Assembly (NCBI RefSeq): GCF_900105835.1
Contig: NZ_LT629783.1
Coordinates: 992,001-1,056,000 of the forward strand
Source of the DNA: Pseudomonas fragi
Lineage (GTDB): Bacteria > Pseudomonadota > Gammaproteobacteria > Pseudomonadales > Pseudomonadaceae
DNA: 64,000 bases
Direction: 5' to 3'
Each line of letters begins with the position of its first letter. Positions within the stretch are counted from its first letter, which is position 1. The notes below the pieces were generated by a model. That model saw only the letters and a list, made by a program, of their open reading frames with translations. It did not search any database and had not been told where the DNA came from. The translations under genes and the position numbers were made by a program. Shown here piece by piece: positions 26,045 through 35,234 of the stretch.

Positions 26045-27689
26045 ACAGCGCCATGTCAGCCGCTGGATTGCTTGGCGCAGGCTTGGCCGGCGCTTGAGCA
26101 GGTGTTGCAGTGTGAGTCGCCGCCGGGATTGCCGGTGGTGGAGTCAGTTTCAGGACTTCAGCCGTGTAGGCCCACTCTTGAGCAACGCGATCAGGATCGC
26201 CGTTCAGCTTGGTGCCATAGCTCGGCACGATCTGGTGCAGCTTGGCTTGCCATTCTGGTGTCGCAACCTTGTCCTTGAACACGGTTTCGAGCACGGTCAG
26301 CATGATCGGTGCCGCAGTGGAGGCACCCGGGGATGCGCCCAGCAGGCCGGCGATGCTGCCATCTTTGGCGCTGACAATCTCGGTACCGAGTTTCAGCACG
26401 CCGCCCTTCTCTTCGTCACGCTTGATGATCTGCACACGCTGACCAGCCTGCCACAGGCGCCAGTCTTCGGACTTGGCGTTCGGGAAGTACTCTTTCAGAG
26501 CATTGAAGCGGTCTTCGTCCGACAGCATCAGCTGACCGGCCAGGTATTCAACCAGCGGGTACTGTTCGATACCGACTTTGGTCATTGGCCAGATGTTGTG
26601 CGTAGTCGTGCTGGTCAGCAGGTCGAAGTACGAACCTTCTTTCAGGAACTTGGTGGAGAAGGTTGCGAACGGGCCAAACAGGATGACGCGCTTGCCATCC
26701 AGCACGCGGGTGTCCAGGTGCGGAACCGACATTGGTGGCGCGCCAACCGAAGCCTTGCCATAGGCCTTGGCCAGATGCTGCTCGGCAACAGTCGGGTTTT
26801 CGGTCACCAGGAACGAGCCGCCAACCGGGAAGCCTGCGTATTCCTTGGCTTCAGGAATGCCGGATTTCTGCAGCAGGTGCAGGGCACCGCCGCCAGCGCC
26901 GATAAACACGAACTTGGCGTCAGTTTCGGTTGTGCTGCCGTCTTTCAGGTTTTTGTACACCACACGCCACGAACCATCTTCGTTGCGCTTGATGTCTTGC
27001 ACTTCGCTCGACAGCTTCAGCGAGAAGTTAGGCTTGGTTTGCAGGTAGGCTGCAAACTGGCGCGTAATTTCGCCAAAGTTCACGTCAGTACCGATCGGCG
27101 ACCAGGTAGCCGCGACTTTCTGGTTGGGATCACGCCCTTCCATCATCAACGGAACCCACTTCTTGATCTGCACCGGGTCTTCGGAGTACTGCATGCCCGC
27201 GAACAGAGGGCTGGCCTGCAATGCTTCGTAGCGCTTTTTCAGGAACTTGATGTTGTCGTCGCCCCACACAAAGCTCATGTGCGGCGTGGAGTTGATGAAC
27301 GAGCGCGGATCTTTCAGCACGCCGTTCTTGACCTGCCACGACCAGAACTGGCGCGAGACCTGGAAGGCTTCATTGATTTCAATGGCCTTGGGGATCTCAA
27401 CATTGCCGTTCTTGTCTTCCGGCGTGTAGTTCAACTCTGCCAGGGCCGAGTGACCGGTACCTGCGTTGTTCCAGCCGTTGGAGCTTTCCAGGGCAACGCC
27501 ATCGAGACGTTCGATCATCTCCATGGACATGCCGGGTTCCAGCTCATTGAGCCAGACACCCAGAGTAGCGCTCATGATGCCGCCGCCGATCAGCAGTACA
27601 TCCACGTGTTTTGGTTCTGCCGCCTGCACGGAGGTAATCCCCATGGTCAGCGCCAGGCCCAGTAGCCCCTTGTTCATTTTTTTTAACAT
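26043..27689 (-). CDS. mqo: Malate:quinone oxidoreductase
   Basis: 548 residues. FAD-dependent enzyme that oxidises malate to oxaloacetate and passes electrons to quinone at the inner membrane, in place of soluble malate dehydrogenase. Family marks: [18 protein letters not shown] (FAD site, about 28-45), [42 protein letters not shown], and [14 protein letters not shown] near the C-terminal FAD contact. Odd points are a hydrophobic Sec-like N terminus ([17 protein letters not shown]) before the FAD motif and an Ala/Pro-rich tail of about 35 residues ending DMAL. Both occur in Pseudomonas homologues as I know them. The start at 27689 fits that N terminus. An in-frame extension to 27821 is unlikely. 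Confidence 0.95.
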   Translation of the reverse strand: MLKKMNKGLLGLALTMGITSVQAAEPKHVDVLLIGGGIMSATLGVWLNELEPGMSMEMIERLDGVALESSNGWNNAGTGHSALAELNYTPEDKNGNVEIPKAIEINEAFQVSRQFWSWQVKNGVLKDPRSFINSTPHMSFVWGDDNIKFLKKRYEALQASPLFAGMQYSEDPVQIKKWVPLMMEGRDPNQKVAATWSPIGTDVNFGEITRQFAAYLQTKPNFSLKLSSEVQDIKRNEDGSWRVVYKNLKDGSTTETDAKFVFIGAGGGALHLLQKSGIPEAKEYAGFPVGGSFLVTENPTVAEQHLAKAYGKASVGAPPMSVPHLDTRVLDGKRVILFGPFATFSTKFLKEGSYFDLLTSTTTHNIWPMTKVGIEQYPLVEYLAGQLMLSDEDRFNALKEYFPNAKSEDWRLWQAGQRVQIIKRDEEKGGVLKLGTEIVSAKDGSIAGLLGASPGASTAAPIMLTVLETVFKDKVATPEWQAKLHQIVPSYGTKLNGDPDRVAQEWAYTAEVLKLTPPPAIPAATHTATPAQAPAKPAPSNPAADMAL

Positions 27690-28100
27690 GTTGTAGTACC
27701 TAAGATAAAACGCCATCTGCCCGGCACGCAGTGCCTGAAGCTGCCTGGCCCACTGCAGACGGTCACCTGCAATCGAACCAGCTTCAAGCCCCGAACGGGC
27801 AGATATATAAGGCCTGTGCACGTTACAGACCTCACTTCATGTACCTTGGGCGCTGATCTCTTGTTGGTCTTGGCTTCAGCTACTTGGGTAACATTTTGGG
27901 TACAGCAGATGCGACTCCCTTGATGTCCGGCCTGCTCGCGGTTCCTTCCGGGGAACCTGCGTGGACATGACGCTCCAGGGCGGCCAGCCGTTCAACCGCG
28001 ACATTCTACCTCAGGTGGCACTCTGGGCGAAGCAGCAGTAGCCAAGCCCCGCGCTCAGGTATAATCACGGCTTTGCCCCGCCTATCAACAGGATTCACCC
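27690..28100. other. Gene-free interval upstream of mqo with hairpins and a possible small frame
   Basis: 411 bases between divergent genes. On the minus strand there is a 42-codon frame at 27876-28004 with GAGG just before its ATG, and an overlapping frame without a normal start that reads like protein. A perfect stem GGTTCC/GGAACC sits at about 27940-27957. TATAAT at 28060-28065 is a good -10 candidate for the plus-strand gene at 28101. The mqo promoter should also be here. Confidence 0.5.
28060..28065 (+). promoter_or_regulatory. Candidate -10 box (TATAAT)
   Basis: A perfect TATAAT lies 35 bases before the ATG at 28101. No clear -35 element is seen at the right distance, so this is supported only by the -10 match and position. 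Confidence 0.4.
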
Positions 28101-28460
28101 ATGTCTTTAAGCAAACGCACCCAGGCACAGATCGAACGTCGCCTGATCACCTCCCTGACCGAGGCCTGTGAAACGGCCAAATCACAGATCCCGGGGTTTG
28201 CCTGGCTCACCCATGTGGTCGACTACGAAGCCTTCCCGGCCAGCCTCAAGGTGGTCTGGGTGTTCGATACGCAAGCCAGCAAAGACTTCGCCCTGGCCGA
28301 TGGCGAGGCGCGCTTTATGGGGGAACTGACGGCCCAGGCATTGGCGGATGCCGGCGTCAAGGTGCGTAACGGCTCGGCCCATGTGTATTTCGACTCGGAA
28401 GAAGAATGCCAGCGCAGCTGTGGCGGCAACTGGCCAAAACGTTTGGCCCAGAAGAACTGA
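28101..28460 (+). CDS. Conserved hypothetical protein
   Basis: 119 residues. Mixed alpha/beta sequence with VDYEAFPASLKVVWVFDTQAS in the middle and a late FDSEEECQRSCGGNWPKRL segment containing two cysteines. There is no signal peptide or membrane segment. I do not recognise a named family. It is followed three bases later by the DUF1289 gene, so the two are probably translated from one message. Confidence 0.82.
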   Translation: MSLSKRTQAQIERRLITSLTEACETAKSQIPGFAWLTHVVDYEAFPASLKVVWVFDTQASKDFALADGEARFMGELTAQALADAGVKVRNGSAHVYFDSEEECQRSCGGNWPKRLAQKN

Positions 28461-28463
28461 GCC

Positions 28464-28646
28464 GTGGCAAAAGACATCGAAAACCCGTGCATTGCGGTTT
28501 GCCAGCTTAGCGGCGACTTGTGCGTGAGTTGCGGGCGTACCAAGGAAGACATCCGCAAATGGCGGGGCATGAAGCGCCCGGAAAAAATGGCCGCCGTGCA
28601 GCGCGCTAGCGCACGGCTCAAAAGCCTGCGTAAAAAAAACAGCTAA
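28464..28646 (+). CDS. DUF1289 small cysteine-containing protein
   Basis: 60 residues, GTG start at 28464, three bases after the previous stop. It has the DUF1289 pattern NPCIAVCQLSGDLCVSCGRT (four cysteines, likely metal binding), then REDIRKW-like IRKWRGM, then a basic helix. Function is unknown. In other proteobacteria such genes often sit beside small conserved genes, as here. Confidence 0.88.
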   Translation: MAKDIENPCIAVCQLSGDLCVSCGRTKEDIRKWRGMKRPEKMAAVQRASARLKSLRKKNS

Positions 28647-28649
28647 GCG

Positions 28650-29534
28650 CTACGCCAGGTACTTGGTGAACCAGTCAAGGGTTCTGTTCCAGGCCAGGGT
28701 GGCAGCGGCCTCGTCGTAACGGGGCGTGGAGTCGTTGTGAAAGCCGTGATTCACCCCCGGGTAGACATGTGCCTCATAGACTTTACCGTTGGCCTTCAAC
28801 GCCTGTTCAAAGGCTGGCCAGCCTTCATTGATGCGCGTATCCAGCCCGGCGTAGTGCAGCATGAGCGGTGCCTGGATACGGCTGACCTCATCGGCACCTG
28901 GCTGGCGTCCGTAAAACGACACCGCCGCCCCCAACTCCGGGTAGGCCACTGCTGCCGCATTGGCCACCCCGCCGCCATAGCAGAACCCGGTAATGCCCAC
29001 TTTGCCAGTACTTGCATCGTGGTGCATCAACCACTCCACCGCCGCAAAGAAGTCATTCATCAGCCTGGTCGGATCAACCTTCTGCTGCAGCGCCAGGCCT
29101 TGCTCGTCATTGCCGGGGTAACCACCCACCGACGTCAGGCCATCGGGTGCCAGGGCAATAAACCCCGCCTTGCCCAGGCGCCGGGCCACATCTTCGATAT
29201 ACGGATTCAGCCCGCGATTCTCATGCACCACCACCACGGCCGGCAGCTTGCCGGTGGCCTTGGCTGGCCGCACCAGATAACCCCGCACCTGGCCGTTGCC
29301 CTTGGGCGACGGGTACAGAATGTACTCGGCAACGATATCCGGGTCGGTAAAGGAAACCTGCTCGGCGAGTGCATAGTCAGGGCTCAACGCCGTCAGCAAC
29401 GATAACGCTGTCGTACCCAGGGCGAACACCGCAGCACGATCAAGAAACTCGCGGCGGTTGATCTTGCCGTGGGCGTAGTAGTCATAGAGCTCAAGCAATT
29501 CGGGGGCAAAGTCTTTCGCGGTAAGACGCGTCAT
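28650..29534 (-). CDS. Dienelactone hydrolase family protein with twin-arginine-like signal
   Basis: 294 residues. Near the N terminus, [20 protein letters not shown] (about 26-45) looks like a Tat signal (RR, then a hydrophobic run), though it sits further in than usual. The catalytic domain has [21 protein letters not shown], the nucleophile cysteine in GFCYGGG (about 178), an aspartate in [12 protein letters not shown] (about 228) and the histidine in [10 protein letters not shown] (about 260). This is the cysteine-type triad of dienelactone hydrolases, like the YghX group. The substrate is unknown. It is a single gene, convergent with the DUF1289 gene three bases away. Confidence 0.88.
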   Translation of the reverse strand: MTRLTAKDFAPELLELYDYYAHGKINRREFLDRAAVFALGTTALSLLTALSPDYALAEQVSFTDPDIVAEYILYPSPKGNGQVRGYLVRPAKATGKLPAVVVVHENRGLNPYIEDVARRLGKAGFIALAPDGLTSVGGYPGNDEQGLALQQKVDPTRLMNDFFAAVEWLMHHDASTGKVGITGFCYGGGVANAAAVAYPELGAAVSFYGRQPGADEVSRIQAPLMLHYAGLDTRINEGWPAFEQALKANGKVYEAHVYPGVNHGFHNDSTPRYDEAAATLAWNRTLDWFTKYLA

Positions 29535-29685
29535 CAGTGCAGTTCCTTGGGCCGGGTGCGCTTAACCATAGAGCATTTTGTAGCTAAATGCGTCTCAGAC
29601 CTTTTACCTGACGCCGTGGGATACCATACCGGCCCTGCCTGAAACCTGTCAGGCCAGACCTAGTTAACTGAAGGGGTATCGAACG

Positions 29686-30156
29686 GTGAAAATTGCACTT
29701 GTGCTGCTGTTGAGCGCTTTTTCCATGCTGGCCCAGGCCGCGAATATCGGCGAGCGCCTGACGCCGTGGACCTTGCAGGATCAGCACGACCAGCCCTACA
29801 CCCTTAACGAGAAAACCCGGGTGCTGCTGGTAGCACGCAATATGGACGGCTCAAAACTGGTCAAGGCCGCACTGGAGAACCAGGCCAAGGGCTATCTGGA
29901 GGCACGCAATGTGGTGTTCCTTGCCGATGTGCAGCGTATGCCTTCGCTGATCGGCAAATTTATCGCCATCCCGGCCATGCGTGACTACAGCTACCGCGTG
30001 GTGCTCGACCGCGACGGCAAGGTGGCTGCCAACTATCCGGGCGCAGAAGACAAGGTGCTGTGGCTGCAACTGGACAACGGCACCCTGGTATCCCGACAGG
30101 AATTTGCCAGCGCCGACGAGCTGCGTGCAGCACTGGAAAAGCTGCCGGTGCAGTGA
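29686..30156 (+). CDS. Predicted secreted thioredoxin-fold-like protein
   Basis: 156 residues from GTG at 29686, with AAGGGG twelve bases upstream. A Sec signal peptide ends at AQAA. The mature part starts GERLTPWTLQDQHDQPYTL, as in the opening of thioredoxin/AhpC-like proteins, and continues with RVLLVARNMDGSKLV and a YRVVLDRDGKVAANYPG segment. No CXXC or other cysteine is present, so it is not a disulfide oxidoreductase. It resembles YtfJ-type periplasmic proteins, but the assignment is tentative. An imperfect REP-like hairpin follows the stop. Confidence 0.75.
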   Translation: MKIALVLLLSAFSMLAQAANIGERLTPWTLQDQHDQPYTLNEKTRVLLVARNMDGSKLVKAALENQAKGYLEARNVVFLADVQRMPSLIGKFIAIPAMRDYSYRVVLDRDGKVAANYPGAEDKVLWLQLDNGTLVSRQEFASADELRAALEKLPVQ

Positions 30157-30159
30157 CCC

Positions 30160-30206
30160 CTGTAGCCGTTGACGAGCGGAGCGAGGCGACGTTCGTCAAT
30201 GACTAC
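30160..30206. repeat. Single REP-like hairpin
   Basis: A GTAG...GTTGACGA arm pairs imperfectly with TCGTCAATGACTAC at about 30193-30206. The centre, GAGCGGAGCGAGGC, is of the type seen in Pseudomonas REP elements. It lies between convergent genes. Confidence 0.5.
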
Positions 30207-30223
30207 AAAGTGTTTGCTCTCGC

Positions 30224-30916
30224 TCAACGCATCGGCGGCAAACCGTAGGCCGCCAGATCAAAATCGGCCAGCTGGCGAATGATCTGGTCGGCATGCGCGT
30301 ACTTGCTGTCGGCCATCGCTTCATCCGGCACGGCTATGGCGGTCATGCCGGCGGCTTTTGCCGCCGTTACGCCGAAGGGCGAATCTTCAAACACCAGGCA
30401 CTGCCCGGGCGCAACGCCCAGGCGCCGTGCTGCCGTGAGGAAGATATCCGGCGCAGGCTTGGCCGCGCCCACTTCAGGGTCATCAGCAGTGACGATGGTG
30501 TCGAACAGGTCAAACCACTCACCATGCAAGGTGGTCTTGTGCGCAAATGAATGCTGCGACGAACTGGTGCCTACTGCTATCGGGATATTGTGTGCCTTCA
30601 AATGCCGCACCAGCGCCTCGGCACCCGGCATGCCCGCGGCTTTGGGGAAGCGCTCTTTTAGTAGCGGTTCGCGGATAACCAGGAATTCCTGCGCGGTGAT
30701 CGGCAATTCCAGCGCCTTGACCAGAAATTCGGCGAGGTCCAGGGCGCCGCGACCAATGATGTGCTGCTTGATGCTCCAGTCATAAGTGCGACCGTAACGT
30801 TCGGCGATGATCTGCGTAACTTCGGTGTAGATGCCCTCGGTATCCAGCAACAAACCGTCCATATCGAAAATCACGGCCTGGATCGGGCCGACAGCAGCAC
30901 GCGGTGTAGTCATCAC
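30224..30916 (-). CDS. HAD-family phosphatase (subfamily IA)
   Basis: 230 residues. All HAD motifs are present: motif I AVIFDMDGLLLDTE (about 14-27, nucleophile Asp and general acid Asp), motif II VGTSSS (about 115), motif III lysine in GAAKPAPDIF (about 153), and motif IV VFEDSPFGVTAA (about 175). The small helical cap fits subclass I. Such enzymes dephosphorylate sugar phosphates, pseudouridine 5-phosphate and similar metabolites; the substrate cannot be told. It stands alone. Confidence 0.92.
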   Translation of the reverse strand: MMTTPRAAVGPIQAVIFDMDGLLLDTEGIYTEVTQIIAERYGRTYDWSIKQHIIGRGALDLAEFLVKALELPITAQEFLVIREPLLKERFPKAAGMPGAEALVRHLKAHNIPIAVGTSSSQHSFAHKTTLHGEWFDLFDTIVTADDPEVGAAKPAPDIFLTAARRLGVAPGQCLVFEDSPFGVTAAKAAGMTAIAVPDEAMADSKYAHADQIIRQLADFDLAAYGLPPMR

Positions 30917-31117
30917 AACAAATCCGTTGGCAGGAAGGATTCAGCACCATAACACCGCAAGAGCTTCAATGTGCTGCACGCATCGTCAATCGCCCAGGCT
31001 CAGATGGTGATCAGCATCCGTGATCACAACATCACCATATACGATTGGCACACGGCGCAGGAGGGGTTGAAAGTGGGGTTATTGCCCCACTCATAAATCC
31101 AAAACAAGGAGGCACGC

Positions 31118-31933
31118 ATGCCCCAGTCCCTGCCAACCCTGTGCGGTTCGATCATGGGCTCGCCCTTTTCCCTCTCTGCAAAAATCCACAACGCGGCCTA
31201 CGCGGCCCTGGGCCTGGACTACACCTTTGTCTGTTTTGGCATCGAAGATCCGGTTGCAGGCGTCGCGGCCATCCGCACATTGGGTGTGCGCGGAATGAAC
31301 GTGTCCATGCCCTACAAAACCGTGGTGATGGAGCATCTGGACGCGATCGATGAGTCCGCGCTGGTCATTGGCGCGGTCAACACCATCAATAATGTCGACG
31401 GTGTACTCACCGGCTACAACACCGATTACCTGGGCGCGGTGCGCGCCCTGCAAGAAGTCTGCGAGCTCAATAAGCAGCGGATTGCCGTGATCGGCGCGGG
31501 TGGTGCAGCACGGGCCGTAGTCTATGGCTGTTTGCAAGCGGCAGCCCGGGTCACAGTGTTCAACCGCAGCAGCGAACGGGGCAAGGTCCTGAGCTCAGAC
31601 CTGGGCGCGCACTGGGGCGGCGGTGTCGAGACCTTTGCCGCGCAAGATTTCGACATCGTGATCAATGCCACCAGCGTGGGCTTCAAGCAGCCCGACAGCA
31701 ACCCGTTGGACGGGCTGCTGGCCAGCCACCTGATTGTCATGGACGTAGCCTTTATGCCCGTGCGCACCGCCTTGCTGCTGCAGGCGGCCGCGCTGGGCTG
31801 CCGCACCGTGTCCGGCACGCGAATGCTGGTGCATCAGGCCTGTCGACAAATCGAGTTGTACACCGGCATGGAGGCGCCCATCGACATCATGGAGCAGGCC
31901 ATGCTCGAGGAAATACAGAGGTTGAATCTGTAA
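31118..31933 (+). CDS. Shikimate dehydrogenase-family enzyme
   Basis: 271 residues. The substrate-binding SPFSLSAKIHN (about 15-25), the catalytic lysine in RGMNVSMPYKTVV (about 67), the conserved aspartate in TGYNTDYLG (about 107) and the NADP-binding VIGAGGAARAVVYG (about 127-140) are all visible. It would reduce 3-dehydroshikimate or oxidise shikimate or quinate. It is encoded next to an MHS-family transporter of the ShiA group, so use of exogenous shikimate or a related acid is more likely than the main aroE step. AAGGAGG precedes the ATG. It may form an operon with the transporter gene 59 bases on. Confidence 0.9.
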   Translation: MPQSLPTLCGSIMGSPFSLSAKIHNAAYAALGLDYTFVCFGIEDPVAGVAAIRTLGVRGMNVSMPYKTVVMEHLDAIDESALVIGAVNTINNVDGVLTGYNTDYLGAVRALQEVCELNKQRIAVIGAGGAARAVVYGCLQAAARVTVFNRSSERGKVLSSDLGAHWGGGVETFAAQDFDIVINATSVGFKQPDSNPLDGLLASHLIVMDVAFMPVRTALLLQAAALGCRTVSGTRMLVHQACRQIELYTGMEAPIDIMEQAMLEEIQRLNL

Positions 31934-31992
31934 AAAACCTGCTGCCTATCGATAACAAGATGCCGTAAAGGCACCTACCAGAAGGTACCCAC

Positions 31993-33435
31993 ATGACTCA
32001 CGAACATGGTTCATCTGATATTGACCTGGTCCCCGAAACCGAAGCACCCAAGAAAGACCTGCACCGGGCCGCCTGGGCCTGCTCCCTGGGCAGCGCGCTG
32101 GAATACTATGACTTTGCCCTCTACACCCTGGCCGCCGCGCTGATTTTCGGCCCGCTGTTCTTCCCTGAACAAACCCGCACCATGAGCCTGATCGCCAGCT
32201 TTGGCACCTACTTCCTGGGCTTTGCGATCCGCCCGCTGGGCGGCGTGCTGTTCGGCATGATCGGCGACCGCGTGGGGCGCAAGTTCGTGCTTACCTCCAC
32301 GGTGCTGCTGATGGGCGTTTCCAGCACCCTGATTGGCGCCCTGCCCACCTTCAGCCAGGTCGGCTACCTCGCCCCCGTGCTGCTGGTGGTGCTGCGTCTG
32401 CTCCAGGGGCTGGGCGCCGGTGCCGAACAAGCCGGTGCGGCGGTAATGATGACCGAGTACGCCCCGCAAGGCCGCCGCGGCTTCTACGCGGCGCTGCCGT
32501 TTCTTGGTATTCAACTGGGTACTATCCTTGCCGCACTGGTGTACTTTGCGGTCATCAGCAGCAGTGACAACGTGCTCGAAAGCGGGCTGTGGCGCATACC
32601 GTTTTTCAGCAGCGTGGTGATCGTTGCCCTGGGCCTGTACATGCGCCTGTCGCTAAAGGAGTCACCGACCTTTATCCGCCTCAAGGCACTCAAGCGCGTG
32701 TGCGATAACCCGCTCAAAAGCGCGATGAAACATTCCAAACCTACGCTGTTGCTGGGCATCGGCCTGCGCCTGGGCGAAAACGGCGGTTCGTCGATTTACC
32801 AGGCCCTGGCAGTGAGTTACATCGTGGGCGTGGTCGGCCTGCAAGGGCCAGTGGGCGTACTGACACTGATCTGCGCCGCCAGCCTGGGCGCGCTGACCGT
32901 GCCGATTGCCGGCAAGCTCAGCGACCGTTTTGGCCGTGTAGTGGTGTACAGGGCCTTTGCCCTGCTGCAACTGGCACTGGCCTTCCCGGTATGGTGGGTA
33001 CTGAGCCAGGGCAACGTGGTGGCCAGTATCATTGCCATCTCCATCGCCCTGGGCATCGGCACCTGGGGCATGTTTGGCACCCAGGCGGCGCTGATGCCTG
33101 AGCTGTTCGGCTCGCGCCACCGCTATATGGGAGTATCCATCGCCCGGGAAGCCTCTGCGGTGATTGCTGGCGGCATAGCACCATTAATTGGCGCCGGGCT
33201 CATCGCCCTGGTCGTGGCCAGCCATGATGGCGATGCCAGCGCCGGTATCGGCGCCTGGTTGCCGATTGCCTGCTACCTGTCACTGCTGACGCTGATTACC
33301 CTGTATACCACCTTCAAAACCCCGGAAACCCTCAACCGCGACCTGGACGAGCCCCGTGATGCGTGGGAAATGATGCCCGGCCATAGCGAGCAGAACCTTG
33401 CACCGCAATCTGTCGCCCCTTCGCTACCCCGCTAA
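31993..33435 (+). CDS. MHS-family MFS transporter (ShiA-like)
   Basis: 480 residues with 12 predicted membrane segments and the metabolite:H+ symporter marks: AAWACSLGSALEYYDFALYT at the first segment (the EYYDF motif), FGMIGDRVGRK in loop 2-3, and GLGAGAEQAGAAVMMTEYAP around segment 5. It imports an organic acid with protons. The preceding shikimate dehydrogenase-like gene suggests shikimate or a relative as substrate, which is an inference from context. The tail of about 30 residues is hydrophilic. A terminator follows. Confidence 0.9.
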   Translation: MTHEHGSSDIDLVPETEAPKKDLHRAAWACSLGSALEYYDFALYTLAAALIFGPLFFPEQTRTMSLIASFGTYFLGFAIRPLGGVLFGMIGDRVGRKFVLTSTVLLMGVSSTLIGALPTFSQVGYLAPVLLVVLRLLQGLGAGAEQAGAAVMMTEYAPQGRRGFYAALPFLGIQLGTILAALVYFAVISSSDNVLESGLWRIPFFSSVVIVALGLYMRLSLKESPTFIRLKALKRVCDNPLKSAMKHSKPTLLLGIGLRLGENGGSSIYQALAVSYIVGVVGLQGPVGVLTLICAASLGALTVPIAGKLSDRFGRVVVYRAFALLQLALAFPVWWVLSQGNVVASIIAISIALGIGTWGMFGTQAALMPELFGSRHRYMGVSIAREASAVIAGGIAPLIGAGLIALVVASHDGDASAGIGAWLPIACYLSLLTLITLYTTFKTPETLNRDLDEPRDAWEMMPGHSEQNLAPQSVAPSLPR

Positions 33436-33451
33436 GGCGCGAACAACCTGC

Positions 33452-33485
33452 AAACAAAGCCGCTGTTGCCAGCGGCTTTGTTATT
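33452..33485. terminator. Rho-independent terminator
   Basis: ACAAAGCCGCT pairs perfectly with AGCGGCTTTGT over a 6-base loop just after the ShiA-like gene. The T-run on the plus strand is short (TTTGTTATT), so efficiency is uncertain. Confidence 0.75.
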
Positions 33486-33621
33486 GGTCATCCCTAAAGG
33501 CCGACATAACTATAAGAATCGCCTGACTTTATTATTTGGCGGGTTGAGTAGATTATTTGGCCTGGACCCGCCCCGCCGGCAGGCAGGGGCCTTGCAGCAG
33601 TTGCCAATCGCAGGAGGCGAA

Positions 33622-33999
33622 ATGAAACAGTCGATCACCCTGTATGACGCGCTGACATCAATCAGCATGCCCTCAAACAAAGCCAAGGCAGTCATTGATG
33701 CCTGGGAGAGTGATGTGGAAAAGCTAGCATCCAAATCAGATCTCGCACAAACAGAAAAACACCTCAAAACCTCCCTTTCAGAGCTGGGCGCTGAGCTGCG
33801 TGCCCTGATCAGGGAGCAAAGTGCCGAGCTTCGCTCGTCCATAAGGGAACAAGGCGTAGAACTGCGTACCTCAATCTCGACACTGGAAGCCCACAACAAG
33901 ATTGTTCAGTGGCAGTTTGGCATTCTTTTTGTTTGCATCAGCGTGCCCGCAATCAAAATGGGCTATGAGTTCCTGAGCGAGGTCCTTCTGAGCCAATAG
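33622..33999 (+). CDS. Coiled-coil protein with C-terminal membrane anchor (DUF1640/CCDC90-like)
   Basis: 125 residues. AGGAGG lies four bases before the ATG at 33622 and fixes the start; the open frame upstream to 33466 is not coding. Residues about 30-95 form a coiled coil with repeated SELGAELRALIREQ / SAELRSSIREQ / GVELRTSI units. Residues about 97-118 are a membrane helix (FGILFVCISVPAIKMGYEF). This resembles small DUF1640-like proteins of unknown role. It is convergent with the siderophore operon; its codons and lower GC stand out slightly from the neighbours. Confidence 0.8.
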   Translation: MKQSITLYDALTSISMPSNKAKAVIDAWESDVEKLASKSDLAQTEKHLKTSLSELGAELRALIREQSAELRSSIREQGVELRTSISTLEAHNKIVQWQFGILFVCISVPAIKMGYEFLSEVLLSQ

Positions 34000-34017
34000 C
34001 CCTCTTGGCTTTTACAA

Positions 34018-34039
34018 CTGGCAGCCATTGGGCTGCCAG
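34018..34039. terminator. Possible terminator of the siderophore operon
   Basis: CTGGCAGCC / GGCTGCCAG form a perfect 9-bp stem with a 4-base loop, just past the end of pvsE. On the minus strand it is followed by TTGTAAAA, a poor T-run, so termination strength is doubtful. Confidence 0.45.
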
Positions 34040-34049
34040 CTGCGTGCAA

Positions 34050-35234
34050 TCAACCCTCGATAAAAGCCTTCAACGGCGGTTCATGCATCAGGAAATTCTG
34101 ATGCGAGATGTTCCAGGCATAGGCCCCCGCCAGGGTGAATACCAGCAGGTCACCAATCGCCAGTTGCGCGACCGGTTGCTGCCTTGCAAGCACGTCTTTC
34201 GGCGTACAGAGCTGGCCTACCAGGGTGACGCGCTGATCGCTGACCTGTGCGGGTTGATTGCCCCGCACTACCGTGAACGGATGGTCATGGCCCTGGGCTG
34301 CCGGGGTACGAAAATGGTGAGTACCGCCACGGCCAATGGCGAAAAGCTCGCCGTGGCTGCTTTTGATATCCAGCACCTGCATGACGTAGTAGCCGCACGC
34401 AGCGCTGATAAAACGGCCGATTTCAAAGCGGATACGGGTAGCGCCCATGGGGTACTCATCGAGCAACCCCTTGAGGCCCAGGCAAAACCTCGGCCAGTCG
34501 AACGACTGCGCTGCGTCCTGATAGTTGATCCCCATGCCGCCACCGACGTTCAGCAGGGGCAGTTGCAAGCCGTGGTCGCGACACAGTTGGCGGAAGGTCA
34601 GCAAATAGCTGCGAATCAACTCCAGGTGCGCCTCCACATCCAACTGATGGGAAAGCAGATGGAAATGCAGCCCCTTGAGTTCCAGCGACGGCTCTTCGCG
34701 CAACACTTGCAGGGCGCTGGCCAGCCCCTCTTCATCCAGGCCGAACGGTGTGGGTTTACCGCCCATGACCAAACGGCTCTGAGGTGCCCGGGCCAGCTTC
34801 AGATTCAGGCGCAGCATCACCGGCGCCTGTACGCCCCGCTTGCCAGCGATGCGAGCCAGGCTGCGCAGTTCGGTGACACTCTCGACATGAAACGCCGAAA
34901 CCTGGTACTGCAGGGCAATATCCAGTTCATGATCGAGCTTGCCAGGGCCACCAAAGATCAGCGGCTGGTCAGGACACTGCTCGTGCAACCAGGTCAGTTC
35001 ACCGCCCGAGGCAGCTTCAAATCCATCCACCCAAGGTGCCAGGGTTTTCAGCACCCGAGCTTCAGGATTGGCCTTGGCAGCGTAGAACAGTTCGCAATTT
35101 TCGGGCATTGCCTGACGCATCGCTTTTACATGCTGCTCAAGGGCTGGCAGGTCGTAAATGTAGGCGCACAGTGGCGCCTCGTGCCCGGCCTTGAGCTGCT
35201 CGATACGTTGACGGACCGCTACAGGAAGCTTCAT
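34050..35234 (-). CDS. pvsE: PLP-dependent siderophore decarboxylase (PvsE/AcsE/SbnH-like)
   Basis: 394 residues, fold-type III PLP enzyme of the ornithine/diaminopimelate decarboxylase kind. The PLP lysine is in LFYAAKANPEA (about residue 50), with HFHLLSHQLD (about 190), the glycine loop LNVGGGMGINY (about 228) and a C-terminal GQLCTPKDVLA segment holding the cysteine that closes the active site. Homologues decarboxylate a carboxylated intermediate during vibrioferrin, achromobactin or staphyloferrin B assembly. It is the last gene of the set. The ATG at 35234 overlaps the previous stop by four bases, the same ATGA pattern as elsewhere in the operon; an ATG at 35240 is possible. Confidence 0.85.
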   Translation of the reverse strand: MKLPVAVRQRIEQLKAGHEAPLCAYIYDLPALEQHVKAMRQAMPENCELFYAAKANPEARVLKTLAPWVDGFEAASGGELTWLHEQCPDQPLIFGGPGKLDHELDIALQYQVSAFHVESVTELRSLARIAGKRGVQAPVMLRLNLKLARAPQSRLVMGGKPTPFGLDEEGLASALQVLREEPSLELKGLHFHLLSHQLDVEAHLELIRSYLLTFRQLCRDHGLQLPLLNVGGGMGINYQDAAQSFDWPRFCLGLKGLLDEYPMGATRIRFEIGRFISAACGYYVMQVLDIKSSHGELFAIGRGGTHHFRTPAAQGHDHPFTVVRGNQPAQVSDQRVTLVGQLCTPKDVLARQQPVAQLAIGDLLVFTLAGAYAWNISHQNFLMHEPPLKAFIEG

